From Cognatishimia sp. MH4019 (lineage in GTDB: Bacteria > Pseudomonadota > Alphaproteobacteria > Rhodobacterales > Rhodobacteraceae): a DNA stretch of 64,000 nucleotides. The first letter of the stretch is position 1; the number at the start of each line of letters is the position of its first letter. Position numbers and translations under genes: made by a program. This document shows, piece after piece, positions 31,201-36,046 of the stretch. The stretch is from positions 1-64,000 of the forward strand of contig NZ_JAHTBL010000001.1 of NCBI RefSeq assembly GCF_020177595.1. The letters are read 5' to 3'. The notes beneath the pieces are model-generated. The model searched no databases, had not been told where the DNA came from, and saw nothing but the letters and a program-made list of their open reading frames with translations.

Positions 31201-34075
31201 CGACAGCGCCGAGATTTTCCTTGGCTCGGAAGGGGCTGCGCAGATTGCGACGGTCGATTCCGCGACAGATGTCCAGATCAAGACCGATGGCCTGATGTCG
31301 CAAGCCCAAGACGGAACATGGGCTGTGCGCGGCTCTGCGATCCTGCTGGAAAGCGGCAATCAGGACAACCCGCTGGATAATCCATCCATCGGTGAGGCCA
31401 GCGCTCCGCTGACGGTCAATGTACGTCCGGGTGGCAGCGTGACGGCGCGGGCGGGCAAGGACCTGTTCCTGAGCGCCCCCGTCGGGGATCTACCGCTGGC
31501 CAGTGTCTTTGCTGCCGACAATGCTGTGCTGACCTCCGTCGGGGCGATTACCGATACAATTGGCGCAGACGTGGCGCGGATCATTGCGGATGACATCACT
31601 CTGGATGGTGAGACCATCGCCACCAACACTGCGCAGCTTGGCCTGACGATCAATGACGCAACCAATGGTCGTGTGCGCATCACCTCGGTCGGTGACAGCT
31701 TCGTCAAAGCCCATGGCGTGCTGCCGCTGGAGGCCGTGCGCATCGGCAAAGGGGGGCGCCTTGTTGCGACCGAACGCGCGTCGCTACATGGTGCGGATAC
31801 GGTTCAGTTTGGGACCACAGCAACCCTCAAGCTGGAGTTTGCCAAGGGTCTGGGCAACACCGCATCGACTGGCACGGATATTACCGGCGGCACGCTTGAC
31901 GTGACCTCAGGCGGGGCCTTTGGCACAGCAGCCAAGCCGCTGACAACTGGTCTGACCCAGCTTAGCTACGGCTTCACAGGCACTGATCCAACGCCGCTTT
32001 ATGTCGAAGAAACGGACGATCTGCGGGTTGAAACCGTGACCCAAGGCACAAATGCGGGGTCTCAAACATTTATTGAAGCAGCGGGCGATATGTCTGTTGG
32101 CACAATTACCAGCGGAGCCGAAGTCCGCCTGAAAGCGCGCAACATCACCGAGGCCCGCGTCACCGGCACGCGGGTTCAGTTGAACGCCGCAGAGAGCCTT
32201 GGCGTGCTGTCTGCGCTCAACATCACCTCAGATCGCTTCTTTGCTGAGGCAATCGCGGGCGACGCATGGCTGCAACTGACGGGCCGGGCGACGGAGATTG
32301 AAGAGATTGACGTTCAAGGTGCGGGCAAGACGCTCCGTTTGACGGCCGATATCCCAGTGACGCTGCTGGCAGGTCCGGGCATCCAGACCAACGCGGGTGA
32401 CATGACGCTGGTGACAAAAGACGTGACTGCGCGTGCGGATATTAACAGCACCGGAGGCAATGTTGATCTGCAGACCACAGGTGATTTCACGCAAGTGGCA
32501 GACACCAAGCTGTCGTCGGGTGCAGGCACTCTGAAAGCAACAATCAGTGATGATCTTGTCGTCGGCACGTTCGAAAGCCTGAATGCGACCGCGACGGCGT
32601 TTGATCTGACCGTTGGCGGCACTGTGTTCCGCGCGCCCAATTCAAATGAGATCAACCTTGTGGCCAATTCGGTCGGCTCTCAGACCAAACTCGACTTCGG
32701 TGCGGTTGATCCGGTCGGCCCCGAAGGATTGCGGACAGCGTTAAATGACCTGACCGCGCTCGTGCGCACGGGGGATCTGCACTTCAAGGAAGAGGACGGC
32801 GCGCGTCTGCGGGACATCAAAGCCACCGGTGGCGCGATTGATATCTTTGCAGGTGGTGATCTGACGCTGAACACTCTGGAAGCTGGCCCCGGTGCGGCGA
32901 TGACGATCTCGTCTGACGGGTCGATCAAAGGCACGGGCACGACGCTGTCGGGGGGGGGTGTACGCCTCTTTGCATTCGGTGGCGCGCTCACTGGCGAGAC
33001 AGGCGACACGTTCACGGGCGATACCGCGTCCGGTGTCACGACCTACTTCGTAGCCCGCGATGATCTGCGCTACACCGAGCTTGCTGGCGATCTGCGCACC
33101 GGCTTTGCGCTGAGCGACCGGGGCAATCTGGAACTCAAGACGGTCAGCGGCACACTCACGACCGGCATTCTGGGCGCGACCGGCGCTGTGACACTCACCG
33201 CAAATGGGGATCTGAACGTCAATGTCATTGGCCGGGTGCAGGTTGATCTAGCGGACGAGGATGCCCTGCAGCTCATCAATCCTGAGCGTTATGGCCGCCG
33301 TCTGGCCCGCTCTCCGCGTGCTGTGACACTGACGGCACGCCCGACAAATGCGACCATCACCGCAGGGCTGATCAACGTCAAACGCAACTTGACCCTGCGG
33401 GCCGATCAGATGGACGTCTACGCCTATGATGCGACGGCCAAGGACGGGCTACGCGCAGTTGTCGAAGATCCCAATGGCAGCTTTGCCGAGAACGTCGATA
33501 TCCGCTTTATCGGCGATGGCCCGGTTCTCTTTTTTGCTGATCCGTTTGCCTCTGTCCGCCCGCGCGTCGCAGGCCGCTTGGCCAAAACTTCCTCCAGCAC
33601 CGTGACGCTGACGCGCGCGCGTCTGGGCGCGCCCAGCGATCTGGACAACCAGATCACCCATGCCGGTCCGCGCTTCGTCGGCAAGAACATCATCATCAAT
33701 GGCGATATGCGGTTCCGTCAGCGCAGCTTTGATCTATTCGCGCACACGGTATTCCGCAGCACATCCACGATTGATGACACGCAGATTTTTGCGGTGAACG
33801 GTGGACGTCTGAGCTTCGATATCGAAGACGAGATCACGCTGATCACGAAGGATACGCTGCAGCTGAACCGCAAGCTGGGCGGTGTTGATCTAAACGGCGG
33901 GCAAGGATTTGTGTATGAAGTCGGGGTGGAAACGGGCATCAAAGCGGATCCGTTTATTCGCGATCGCCGAGCACCTGGTACAACCGGCTTTATTTTCAAT
34001 GACGACAGCGATGAGCTGTTCGGTCTTGATGAGGAAGTTATCAAACTGCCCTTGATCGTGGCATCCTTGCCGTAA
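16292..34075 (+). CDS. Giant TpsA exoprotein / filamentous adhesin (LktA-FHA type), 5927 residues
   Basis: The secreted partner of TpsB and one of the largest bacterial proteins. A long signal peptide (cleaved near ADAQ, residue 39) precedes a haemagglutination/TPS domain (about 40-160) with HFFVNPNGFVVG near residue 128, the FxxPxG-type motif recognised by the POTRA domains. Next come beta-helix repeats, an acidic linker (about 1340-1385), and at least 25 Gly/Ala-rich modules (about 1390-3400). Two helix-forming inserts (about 3865-3920 and 4710-4870) interrupt the rest. No toxin-like C-terminal domain is evident; the end is an acidic tail. I noticed no cysteine. The ribosome site before 16292 is weak, which fits coupling to the upstream gene. 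The likely role is surface adhesion, aggregation or predation defence, inferred from the family. Confidence 0.93.
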   Translation: MTDTATFTPKLRRMPSHAARLLAAGAVVAASFAGQADAQMIVTDGVSATLVDTNGNITDITTSTVRDGSAFNTFSKFDVDAGKTVNVYQPGSAQRVISVVNGSAASMINGTLNGHIGIPGASTIGGNHFFVNPNGFVVGAGGVINAGNLTLSASSPDFAEDLRDYAGGGVVVGTNPVTALLAGEESLTGGGDIEVYGRINARKLDLRAGARMVLNGNIIVQESNIAPASGTIKPAVNLKGMPVAGGAVLEGGKLRILSKGDMQLRGKITAKRNGSGGLVEAQTEGNLNVSASIDVEGRGNGPLNTDSGSVVLFAEGTAVIEQSTKIEARSVAGDAGFFMLTSEGDATVSGKFDMGVDGSGDVGEIVLRGPNVTVDGTLNTYGGDIAIQAAQTDNPATVTVTTGSVINTRQVADTQPTATPPFTDGDPVNDPLTGASGDLLITGNVINVQSGATLQASAPGADQGGMVALLASDQITRAVWAIDVPTSTATINIDRAVIDGGAIIVNAVARATNTIETLAQEEAMADSPQTAEAKLESFLDEAEVLITNTFNRTVDTVNRILPVQVAVQNATAKVTVTNSTLTAGGNWKNADQFADTTQKADLADSGALTAAGLGREQFTFLNDRNPLIPSPLPTPFDPVDGVVDIAVNLPSAFEATTDSIHIHSHAETVVNISPVSLGLGVAVSVTDTDSRTKITNSALTAATGNINVLSTASETSSITLNPKKAPGAAPSAIKDIALGIIVANRSLTNQLKIGGGSITATDGTIRAAALTGKNHVQSITSNAGKDGKFGLAINLDINTSLTEAAVGGTITARSGFDQDAETLYFAKNHTTAATMGIGSVASAARKNSAAYQQAQAFQKQIRGKSTTGKAPTSTKVSWGGGVAIDLQLDNDRTYASLGGKYRDLDNNETLTEIGPAIVNVSAGAVDVNASTRFAAPVEGGTKLTRNVSAAMGKLTQSLKKEAQKKGISEDQLKGDFENAVMMTVSVSSMVGDTQVEIGAGADIQSAGAVNVGALTRYPNTDIPGDIRALWLDFTDQVSAYSPVGVLNDNPADDIPPAPPDLFAVLNPLAYLTTETKTKSVSPGAGSTDGNTATDNGKPKAEDQKLAIGLSVNYFSTDNTTTAVVRDGATINLPAADVEVTAKSEAFFTHVSNLPKSNPLSGGEKVNDAVGGAIDLARAKNLTTALIENGADITARDLKVDAETKVTQGTLAYSGGSSSNIAINGAIAVNIQESTTRARIGEAADITARDIRVEAHDKSVNWGLSGAISGSENTGIGVSGVVNFATREVYAGIGPATGVAAVTPTADPFISARNVTVFADNQALDIAVSVAGAKVAGGTAEEPEPANNENNEDTIIPSWLFSDDEDDALQDQSNVDTPEDQQGNRRKTGWSVAGAASVNLALGNKTIAEVASPGTIDLTGNLYVAAQNSGVGVTVGGAVAAGLNKTQDTNALAGAFAVHVDTREVHARILDATITANRVDVYAYDRATVANIAVGGAGTSKGNAAVAGSVAVAVLDGATEATLSGTITSVTDTIARSRDDSLTIGVAGAVSVNMSANNGYGVGLGVAVNTVNRSAITRILAGTQITTNAFNATSDANQDIYGFGTSVGVGKTGFAGSVSVNTITGGAKVLIGASTGARTAINATSVAVAARETNTIFSLAGALSGGRAAAIGAAISTNVIVAGTEASLLQTDLRERDAGNMLGLVSVNAASSSDIRSWSVAGAASGNKVAVGAALSVNVITADSSVDLTGLNIGTADTITLSALNGRKIFALGGGVAGSGRGAAGFAATINVIYGNDTLVTLNNASVDSRSNVTATATSNGEIKSAAVAISASGDKASGGAITVNVTTAKTGISANNATLAGETGIILTATDSAAINSLAGGAAFSGGNAVGAAISANFIAHEASIVSNAGSFTTLNGDVTASASNTAKLKSAAIALGASGNNAISGSIAIGDIGNTTKVALTNTSIDAGTGAVTLSTNKSSEIGILSGGAAGGGGNAFGVALTVATIHDGVTSDLATANTVTAGNLAVTAANSAKVEAWAVAGAGGGSNAGAGSLVYTQIGRKTASGPTVDPISGDTGQDPVGDAQTTVKTSRDDGVSALNTALGRNDLQINLNSEDVTRARVQLTDPNASLGDVTITATDSSTTSSRAGAIAIGGSNGGGAALTVNLLLGTTEAELLLPTVTNLADANQIGKIALNTTQTGSMNTWAVAGGGGGTIGGSGSIIVNVMNRRAAARIASSGAGSAVNTGIEDVAVTVTQSGTIDAFAGAVSGGGTGAAGGAIAVNVISDNAAADIENTTLDLRDSAAVAANPLAGAGDVTLTANQTFNVNANSGAGAGAGSGAFAGSFSVNVVDGEVRAKQSGNTLYVGALTQRAKATNTLGVIAGAVAGSGGGSVGVGIGTNVSRSTVTAEALGTTMRAGDAVLLEADANTRMNSLAAAGAVGAVGVTGTAVANSAINTVRARLSGGSDVATRGTAILDARASTIVGLQGGTNRTPSINMSFAGGGTVGVGAAVSVNTTENDVAAIVDGDSSVTGLGYSTAVLNGVARRGVAINAQVSATQNIVTANGAVGGVAGVTALFAFNKISDRARVLIGGAGANNRGTVNALTLASAITELGTGTANAGQDAYLRADISNTLDSFAFTAAIGAKAGAGAAASTSFVDSTAEIALTKSRVYAQDKVTVAARAKTDLETYVAGVGGGFVGVSASANVNRIASQALVSVLGSDIDAGGATGASGSNVTITSDVDNDATTFVGGVAAGAVGAAGAALVNLFESSSFVTVAASGTENSAITASGTATLDATTDLNTSALAISGAGGGFAGAISANVTLAESKTKVEVGANQVVRATGAVTLNANEAINISGTVGSVAVGGVSVGASLDYARFGGSVRVVTGNGARVQSQGNVNLLASSSRAIGSSVVVGSVGGSALAAAVSLASVGATATDSDATTMLGDVNSELNGSQDGTSGNASNDRSSAGKLTAYAGGAGSASTVKAERRGINVLAGASADRIAVEIGGGSRILAGQNLTTTATATTSLKQLGGALSLSASAGVVSGTVVSNVGTTAIVSVGAGANVLADRTITMTASTGGISGRDSGNVITADAATVGASAGIAAGVGVVTAKLSGRAEVSLANTATVGGNSQTLANALNINATRSDTVDAEVYNLTLGLVGGVGAAVVTAENTGVARVRIGTTAATPANVFALNLSALAQDTGRVKAKAVGSTGGIGIALNGVVSTARNNARTEVLFNGANIAATNITVTNDNRARSEATATGVAVGAVAVGASVARSSTNATALTQVNGNIIASNISFVTKVSDASGRNSYASAKSTAGGFLSGSGADARSYLNYNVLTEVGGNIAASNTLTILSDAAGASAQSDASGKLGGAVAIGVVISHAGQGGSGNPISGANVTTRIKDFATIYAGGVGRIEASNSPDIQAYSEAGSGGVLSGSGSEGRLTLNSVTLTEIGRRGTTSTGDAMGVMADDLTISAAHRADLQGKVDSSNASLVGASGADYRTRADAKVDLIFKSNSLVQAGEINISGVNAIKRPRNGWNVQSGSGGALDVAAMVSKVDVYADMNMTFANGAKVQQVSRASDNRPFAMGLFTDIELIDRQRLDSGGAIAIPIGNSDVIVHRNNAIITINNADILATGDLTIYSGGDANLLSEVDTKSYGLAGAASSLTDADYNADHSILIRAGAKVESLGNVTIKSGHGRNGQQTIKVNAESRVYNKTAIPIKTRPNADAFSNVKTQVNVAAGAEVLAVRDVNIFAEAGNQTVRGYGRGKDFYREILAAIGSFFSNLVGGGDLSLDIITGSSTKTQDNGIVVNGLVRAGSRNQQVLYLDAGNNLRNDVLGFSNDLAQDITYTITPNVNAAAQLQQRIDLIQSWLDNTGLNKDPEAVAAWNSEISQLRIRQAAAASEVGDKISLGPILAVEGNINLRSDYVKGAATGLLKAPGDALVKVWIRSDSFLEVGDITIPTAEGGIIRYNDTVVSTPDDIKALSTRKTGPFDFKMESAASSDSPLIEVVTFGENLGTLTVEGDLLNRRGTIRLRSNFGDLDVRGDVSGLDVDLYAGRDFIFGYIPGVRNSGGDPLATYGNQFAFREWLYRNTTELGGSIRNIGGGFGPFGVATVKQQPSTSSIVAGRNVYITADMININGLIQAGRGSYNVKLAAALDTEIAGIRNTKTTGLTTLYNPAEPFVPGVTYRSPHISGDTFVKFNHETQKVEISPMIVQGGNINIVGKVISTGSGILRALDGFGSVIVDSDILTDVVIKRVDLGTSDIVGAGLEGTVRITDTSKLRNGNINDPEPFLTTEYRRIGTQLQEWNTATFDIVTDVYATTDPVTGVVDPEGLKIDRVVPTNLVNVSTAASGRVGTYNPVANRDLIYVKAEETVKEQDITKWTFYIFNDNKIWEATATKPEEVASRSDITSDLGLAPYLGSTLRDGANNPYDYFYAFESRRVSFNVKEEVTKVTNVGGLGFIGGWVAEQRLRTTTTRQLYKHRLKADYGIRIEFDGRDTGFLDLKSKGNLILSDTVLNQSGTSTFTSAQRSVQTASKQVRINTATTTITADDYINGLEGAFRLDQVDGTSLTASANFGIDIREMSGDMNVSSVSALLPVVTDGTAILGKVKLQAEGSILNASAGTAVSGSSIDLLAESGTIGTDAKALTIDTQGGRLVAKANGNAAITEVAGDLLLNRVESQTGNVTLRVPDGSVLDSNDIEQRDIKTEAELFNLWETELGLYGAGLTARGDAQVAALKAEREREFTAYWDARQAAGGAEVTFTLDAATEASLLSDTTLDDGTVVEGWSQAQLDAYKAEREALYTKWNGDYLVWDVSAPPSRTIDYTPDVAEIAAIKDGIEFTQEQLQRSIRDSLVRQTADTQIRIEDPNVIALGDITIEARDSVGELLDPYVLTKKADGDLTAEDLRRISAADAADIVVDTANDEVRITQRDDVNFAFSGVDADGRASGKLRIKTDSAEIFLGSEGAAQIATVDSATDVQIKTDGLMSQAQDGTWAVRGSAILLESGNQDNPLDNPSIGEASAPLTVNVRPGGSVTARAGKDLFLSAPVGDLPLASVFAADNAVLTSVGAITDTIGADVARIIADDITLDGETIATNTAQLGLTINDATNGRVRITSVGDSFVKAHGVLPLEAVRIGKGGRLVATERASLHGADTVQFGTTATLKLEFAKGLGNTASTGTDITGGTLDVTSGGAFGTAAKPLTTGLTQLSYGFTGTDPTPLYVEETDDLRVETVTQGTNAGSQTFIEAAGDMSVGTITSGAEVRLKARNITEARVTGTRVQLNAAESLGVLSALNITSDRFFAEAIAGDAWLQLTGRATEIEEIDVQGAGKTLRLTADIPVTLLAGPGIQTNAGDMTLVTKDVTARADINSTGGNVDLQTTGDFTQVADTKLSSGAGTLKATISDDLVVGTFESLNATATAFDLTVGGTVFRAPNSNEINLVANSVGSQTKLDFGAVDPVGPEGLRTALNDLTALVRTGDLHFKEEDGARLRDIKATGGAIDIFAGGDLTLNTLEAGPGAAMTISSDGSIKGTGTTLSGGGVRLFAFGGALTGETGDTFTGDTASGVTTYFVARDDLRYTELAGDLRTGFALSDRGNLELKTVSGTLTTGILGATGAVTLTANGDLNVNVIGRVQVDLADEDALQLINPERYGRRLARSPRAVTLTARPTNATITAGLINVKRNLTLRADQMDVYAYDATAKDGLRAVVEDPNGSFAENVDIRFIGDGPVLFFADPFASVRPRVAGRLAKTSSSTVTLTRARLGAPSDLDNQITHAGPRFVGKNIIINGDMRFRQRSFDLFAHTVFRSTSTIDDTQIFAVNGGRLSFDIEDEITLITKDTLQLNRKLGGVDLNGGQGFVYEVGVETGIKADPFIRDRRAPGTTGFIFNDDSDELFGLDEEVIKLPLIVASLP
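20455..26491 (+). repeat. Gly/Ala-rich repeat modules within TpsA
   Basis: Within the coding sequence, at the protein level, a unit of about 60-100 residues recurs at least 25 times. Each has a core like AGAxSGGxxAxGAAxxVNxI followed by a stretch ending in AxARI or similar. Clear examples are FSLAGALSGGRAAAIGAAIS, WSVAGAASGNKVAVGAALS and FAGAVSGGGTGAAGGAIAVN. Copies have diverged enough that no long DNA identity is visible, so the array is old rather than freshly expanded. Confidence 0.75.
32950..32958 (+). repeat. G9 homopolymer inside tpsA
   Basis: Nine consecutive G residues cover codons 5553-5556 (Ser-Gly-Gly-Gly). It is the longest mononucleotide run I found in the window. A one-base slip would shift the frame and remove or change about the last 370 residues. 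Confidence 0.8.
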
Positions 34076-34080
34076 ACAAG

Positions 34081-34107
34081 AAAGGCCCCGGACATACCGG
34101 GGCCTTT
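34081..34107. terminator. Bidirectional intrinsic terminator after tpsA
   Basis: AAAGGCCCCGG pairs perfectly with CCGGGGCCTTT over an ACATA loop, starting six bases after the tpsA stop. A-rich and T-rich ends on both sides let it serve tpsA and the convergent small gene that ends at 34130. Confidence 0.85.
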
Positions 34108-34129
34108 GCTCATACGTTACTCAGATCGC

Positions 34130-34426
34130 TTAGTTCGTCGCGGTGTCACCTTCGGGAGGTGTCACCTCAAGACCGGGAACGCTGATCGTCTCTTCATTGC
34201 TGCTGACTTCTACGTCTACATCAGGCACATCGACAGTCACTTGCTCTTCGGTCAACGAGATCGAACCAGTTTCGGCGGTGAATTCGGGCAGATTGCCCCC
34301 CTCGACATTCACATCAACGTCCGGGAGGCGTGTTTCCTCGGTCTGGTCGATATCCACCATGTAGATGCCACCGGCGACAACCAACGCCGCCACGACGAGA
34401 CCTGTTGCTGCAAGACCCTTGTTCAT
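34130..34426 (-). CDS. Small membrane-anchored acidic protein, unknown family
   Basis: A 98-residue protein with one N-terminal hydrophobic segment (about 6-25), probably an uncleaved anchor or signal, and an acidic, lysine-poor exterior domain. The motif DVDV with flanking P occurs twice (LPDVDVNV and VPDVDVEV), with a related VPGLEV near the end, suggesting short repeated beta strands. I do not recognise the family. The ATG at 34426 is preferred to an ATG 31 codons upstream because AAGGAGA precedes it. A GGAAC-type promoter motif and a 14-base palindrome lie upstream. It shares a terminator with tpsA but nothing shows a functional link. Confidence 0.75.
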   Translation of the reverse strand: MNKGLAATGLVVAALVVAGGIYMVDIDQTEETRLPDVDVNVEGGNLPEFTAETGSISLTEEQVTVDVPDVDVEVSSNEETISVPGLEVTPPEGDTATN

Positions 34427-34451
34427 ATTCTTTCTCCTTAGACGTTTTGAT

Positions 34452-34465
34452 GCCCAAATTTGGGC
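34452..34465. promoter_or_regulatory. 14-base palindrome GCCCAAATTTGGGC
   Basis: A perfect palindrome just downstream of the predicted transcription start of the small acidic protein gene and 26 bases before its ATG. It could be a repressor site or a short RNA hairpin in the leader. Nothing identifies the factor. Confidence 0.4.
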
Positions 34466-34478
34466 GGCTCGAGGCACA

Positions 34479-34504
34479 AACTGAGAGACCGCGAAAAAAG
34501 TTCC
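34479..34504 (-). promoter_or_regulatory. GGAAC-N17-AGTT promoter-like motif (minus strand)
   Basis: On the minus strand GGAAC (34504-34500) and AGTT (34482-34479) are separated by 17 bases, 52 bases upstream of the small acidic protein ATG. It differs from the EcfG consensus only at the first base of the -10 element. A second motif of the same form faces the other way 25 bases to the right. Confidence 0.45.
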
Positions 34505-34528
34505 GAAACGATTGTTCAAGGCGATCCG

Positions 34529-34554
34529 GGAACTCTGGAGCGGTTGCGCGAGTT
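34529..34554 (+). promoter_or_regulatory. GGAAC-N17-AGTT promoter-like motif (plus strand)
   Basis: GGAAC at 34529-34533 and AGTT at 34551-34554, spacer 17, lie 32 bases before the ATG of the second PLDc_N peptide. This is nearly the same distance as for the motif before the DUF2945 / PLDc_N unit at 199-224. Confidence 0.45.
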
Positions 34555-34586
34555 AAGTTGGCAATCGATCACAACGGAGCAAAACA

Positions 34587-34772
34587 ATGGAATATGGTAT
34601 TCTGGGCCTGCTGGTCCTCATCGCAAACATCTACGCAATCATCCAGATCTTTTCGTCTGGCGCATCGACCGGAGCCAAAGTGATTTGGACGCTGGTCATC
34701 CTGATCCTGCCGGTCGTGGGCTTCATCGCCTGGCTTGTGGCAGGCCCCAAATCGAGCGCCGCCACCGTCTAA
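34587..34772 (+). CDS. PLDc_N-domain small membrane protein, second copy
   Basis: A 61-residue relative of the 498-692 protein. It has the same length and layout: helix 1 at about 3-22, polar turn with STGAKVIW, and helix 2 at about 32-53 ending WLVAGP. The two share the TGAKV(L/I)W core and the LP-(L/V)-(L/V)-GFI pattern. It has no catalytic HKD motif and its function is unknown. It stands alone, with its own GGAAC-type promoter motif upstream and a strong terminator directly downstream. Confidence 0.78.
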   Translation: MEYGILGLLVLIANIYAIIQIFSSGASTGAKVIWTLVILILPVVGFIAWLVAGPKSSAATV

Positions 34773-34792
34773 GGTTGGTATGATTTTTTCAG

Positions 34793-34824
34793 AAAAAGCC
34801 GGGCCAATGCGCCCGGCTTTTTTT
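34793..34824. terminator. Bidirectional intrinsic terminator, PLDc_N / dctD
   Basis: AAAAAGCCGGGC (34793-34804) pairs with GCCCGGCTTTTT (34811-34822) over a six-base loop, with T-tracts in both directions. It ends the PLDc_N gene and, on the other strand, dctD, whose stop codon overlaps the T-run. Confidence 0.88.
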
Positions 34825-36046
34825 ATGCGCGACGATAGTCTTTGGGGCGCAGCCCATGCCGGGCAAGCTTGTCGTAAAAGGTCTTGCGGGGCAGGCCCAA
34901 CGCTTCGGCCGCTTGGGTCGCCTTGCCGTCCTTGCGCCGTAGCGTGTCGATCAGGATCACGCGTTCAAACGCGTCCATCTGTTCGCTCAACGAAGTTTCA
35001 GCGGCGAAGGGCTGCTCTGTCAGACCCAAAGCAAAAGAGTTCGCAAAGCTACGCAACTCGGCCAGATTTCCGGGCCAGTCGCGGGTCAGAACTTCGGTGA
35101 AAAGGCCTTCGGGAATGACCGGCATATCACCATTCATCGACCGCACGGCCTGCCGCACCAGCCCTTCAAAAATCACTCGCAGATCACCTTTGCGCTGTGC
35201 AAGGGTCGGTACTGTGATCTCCATCAGATTGAGTGTGAAATACAGCTCTTCACTAAGCCCCGCATCGCGCAACTGCATCAGATCGAGCGTGCTGGACGTG
35301 ATGACCCGCAACTGCGGATGTGCTTCCATCAGGCTGAGAAGCTGAACCATCTGTGTCGGCGTCGCGGCTTCCAGGTTTTTTAGAGAAAGCGTGCAGGGCA
35401 GGGTGGGGATATCCAGAGTGGTCAGCGCGTCATCTGCTGCGCCGCGCAGGGATAGCCCGATTTGCATGTCGCGGTCCGCCGAAAGCGCGTGCACGGTATA
35501 GGCTGCCAACCGTTTGCCCGAGCCTGCAGCACCATTGATATGTAGATGCACGGGTAATGCAGCGGCCCTGCGCAAGGCCTCGCGCAAGGTATCAATCACG
35601 GGCGCATCACCCGGAAAATGTGTCGCCGCTGCATCGGATCGGCGCAGGCGCGCCTCAGTTGCGCGGTTTTTAAGCACCAGCTTGCGATGCTCCAGCGCGC
35701 GGTTGAGAACCTCAACCAGATGATCCGGCGCACAGGGCTTTTCGAGAAAGTCATGCGCCCCCTCCGACATCGCGCGCACTGCGGTCGGCACATCGCCTTC
35801 ACCGGTCAGCAGGATCACCGGCAGATCGGTGTCGCATGCTTGCGCGGCGCCCAAAACGTCAAAGCCGTCCTTTCCAGGCATGCGAATATCGCTAAGGATC
35901 ACGCCGTCGAACTGGGCGCTGATATGATCCACAGCTTCGATATAGCTGGCGGCTTGGGTGACCGTGATATCTTCCAGCTCAAGGGTCTGGGCGACGGACG
36001 CGCGCAAAGCGGCGTCATCTTCGATCAACAATACGGCTTTGCTCAT
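34823..36046 (-). CDS. dctD: DctD-type response regulator with a degenerate AAA+ domain
   Basis: This 407-residue regulator partners DctB. The receiver domain (1-120) is intact: acidic LLIEDD, phospho-acceptor in LSDIRMPGKDG, switch threonine in LLTGEGD, and lysine in LEKPC. The central domain aligns with sigma-54 activators but is altered. Walker A is GAAGSGKR, the Walker B acidic pair is replaced (LSLKNLEA), and the roughly 30-residue stretch that should hold the GAFTGA sigma-54 contact loop is missing. A Fis-type helix-turn-helix (QAAEALGLPRKTFYDKLARHGL, about 378-398) ends the chain. It probably binds DNA and responds to phosphorylation without remodelling sigma-54. The gene overlaps dctB by four bases. 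Confidence 0.85.
   Translation of the reverse strand: MSKAVLLIEDDAALRASVAQTLELEDITVTQAASYIEAVDHISAQFDGVILSDIRMPGKDGFDVLGAAQACDTDLPVILLTGEGDVPTAVRAMSEGAHDFLEKPCAPDHLVEVLNRALEHRKLVLKNRATEARLRRSDAAATHFPGDAPVIDTLREALRRAAALPVHLHINGAAGSGKRLAAYTVHALSADRDMQIGLSLRGAADDALTTLDIPTLPCTLSLKNLEAATPTQMVQLLSLMEAHPQLRVITSSTLDLMQLRDAGLSEELYFTLNLMEITVPTLAQRKGDLRVIFEGLVRQAVRSMNGDMPVIPEGLFTEVLTRDWPGNLAELRSFANSFALGLTEQPFAAETSLSEQMDAFERVILIDTLRRKDGKATQAAEALGLPRKTFYDKLARHGLRPKDYRRA

Noticed and set aside
29660-31309. 549-residue minus-strand frame inside tpsA
   Set aside because: Antisense shadow of the exoprotein gene with no domain and no ribosome site considered convincing.
33300-34075. C-terminal toxin (CdiA-like) with downstream immunity gene
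   Set aside because: No VENN-type boundary or nuclease-like domain is seen at the TpsA end. The next gene is on the opposite strand, so contact-dependent inhibition is unsupported.
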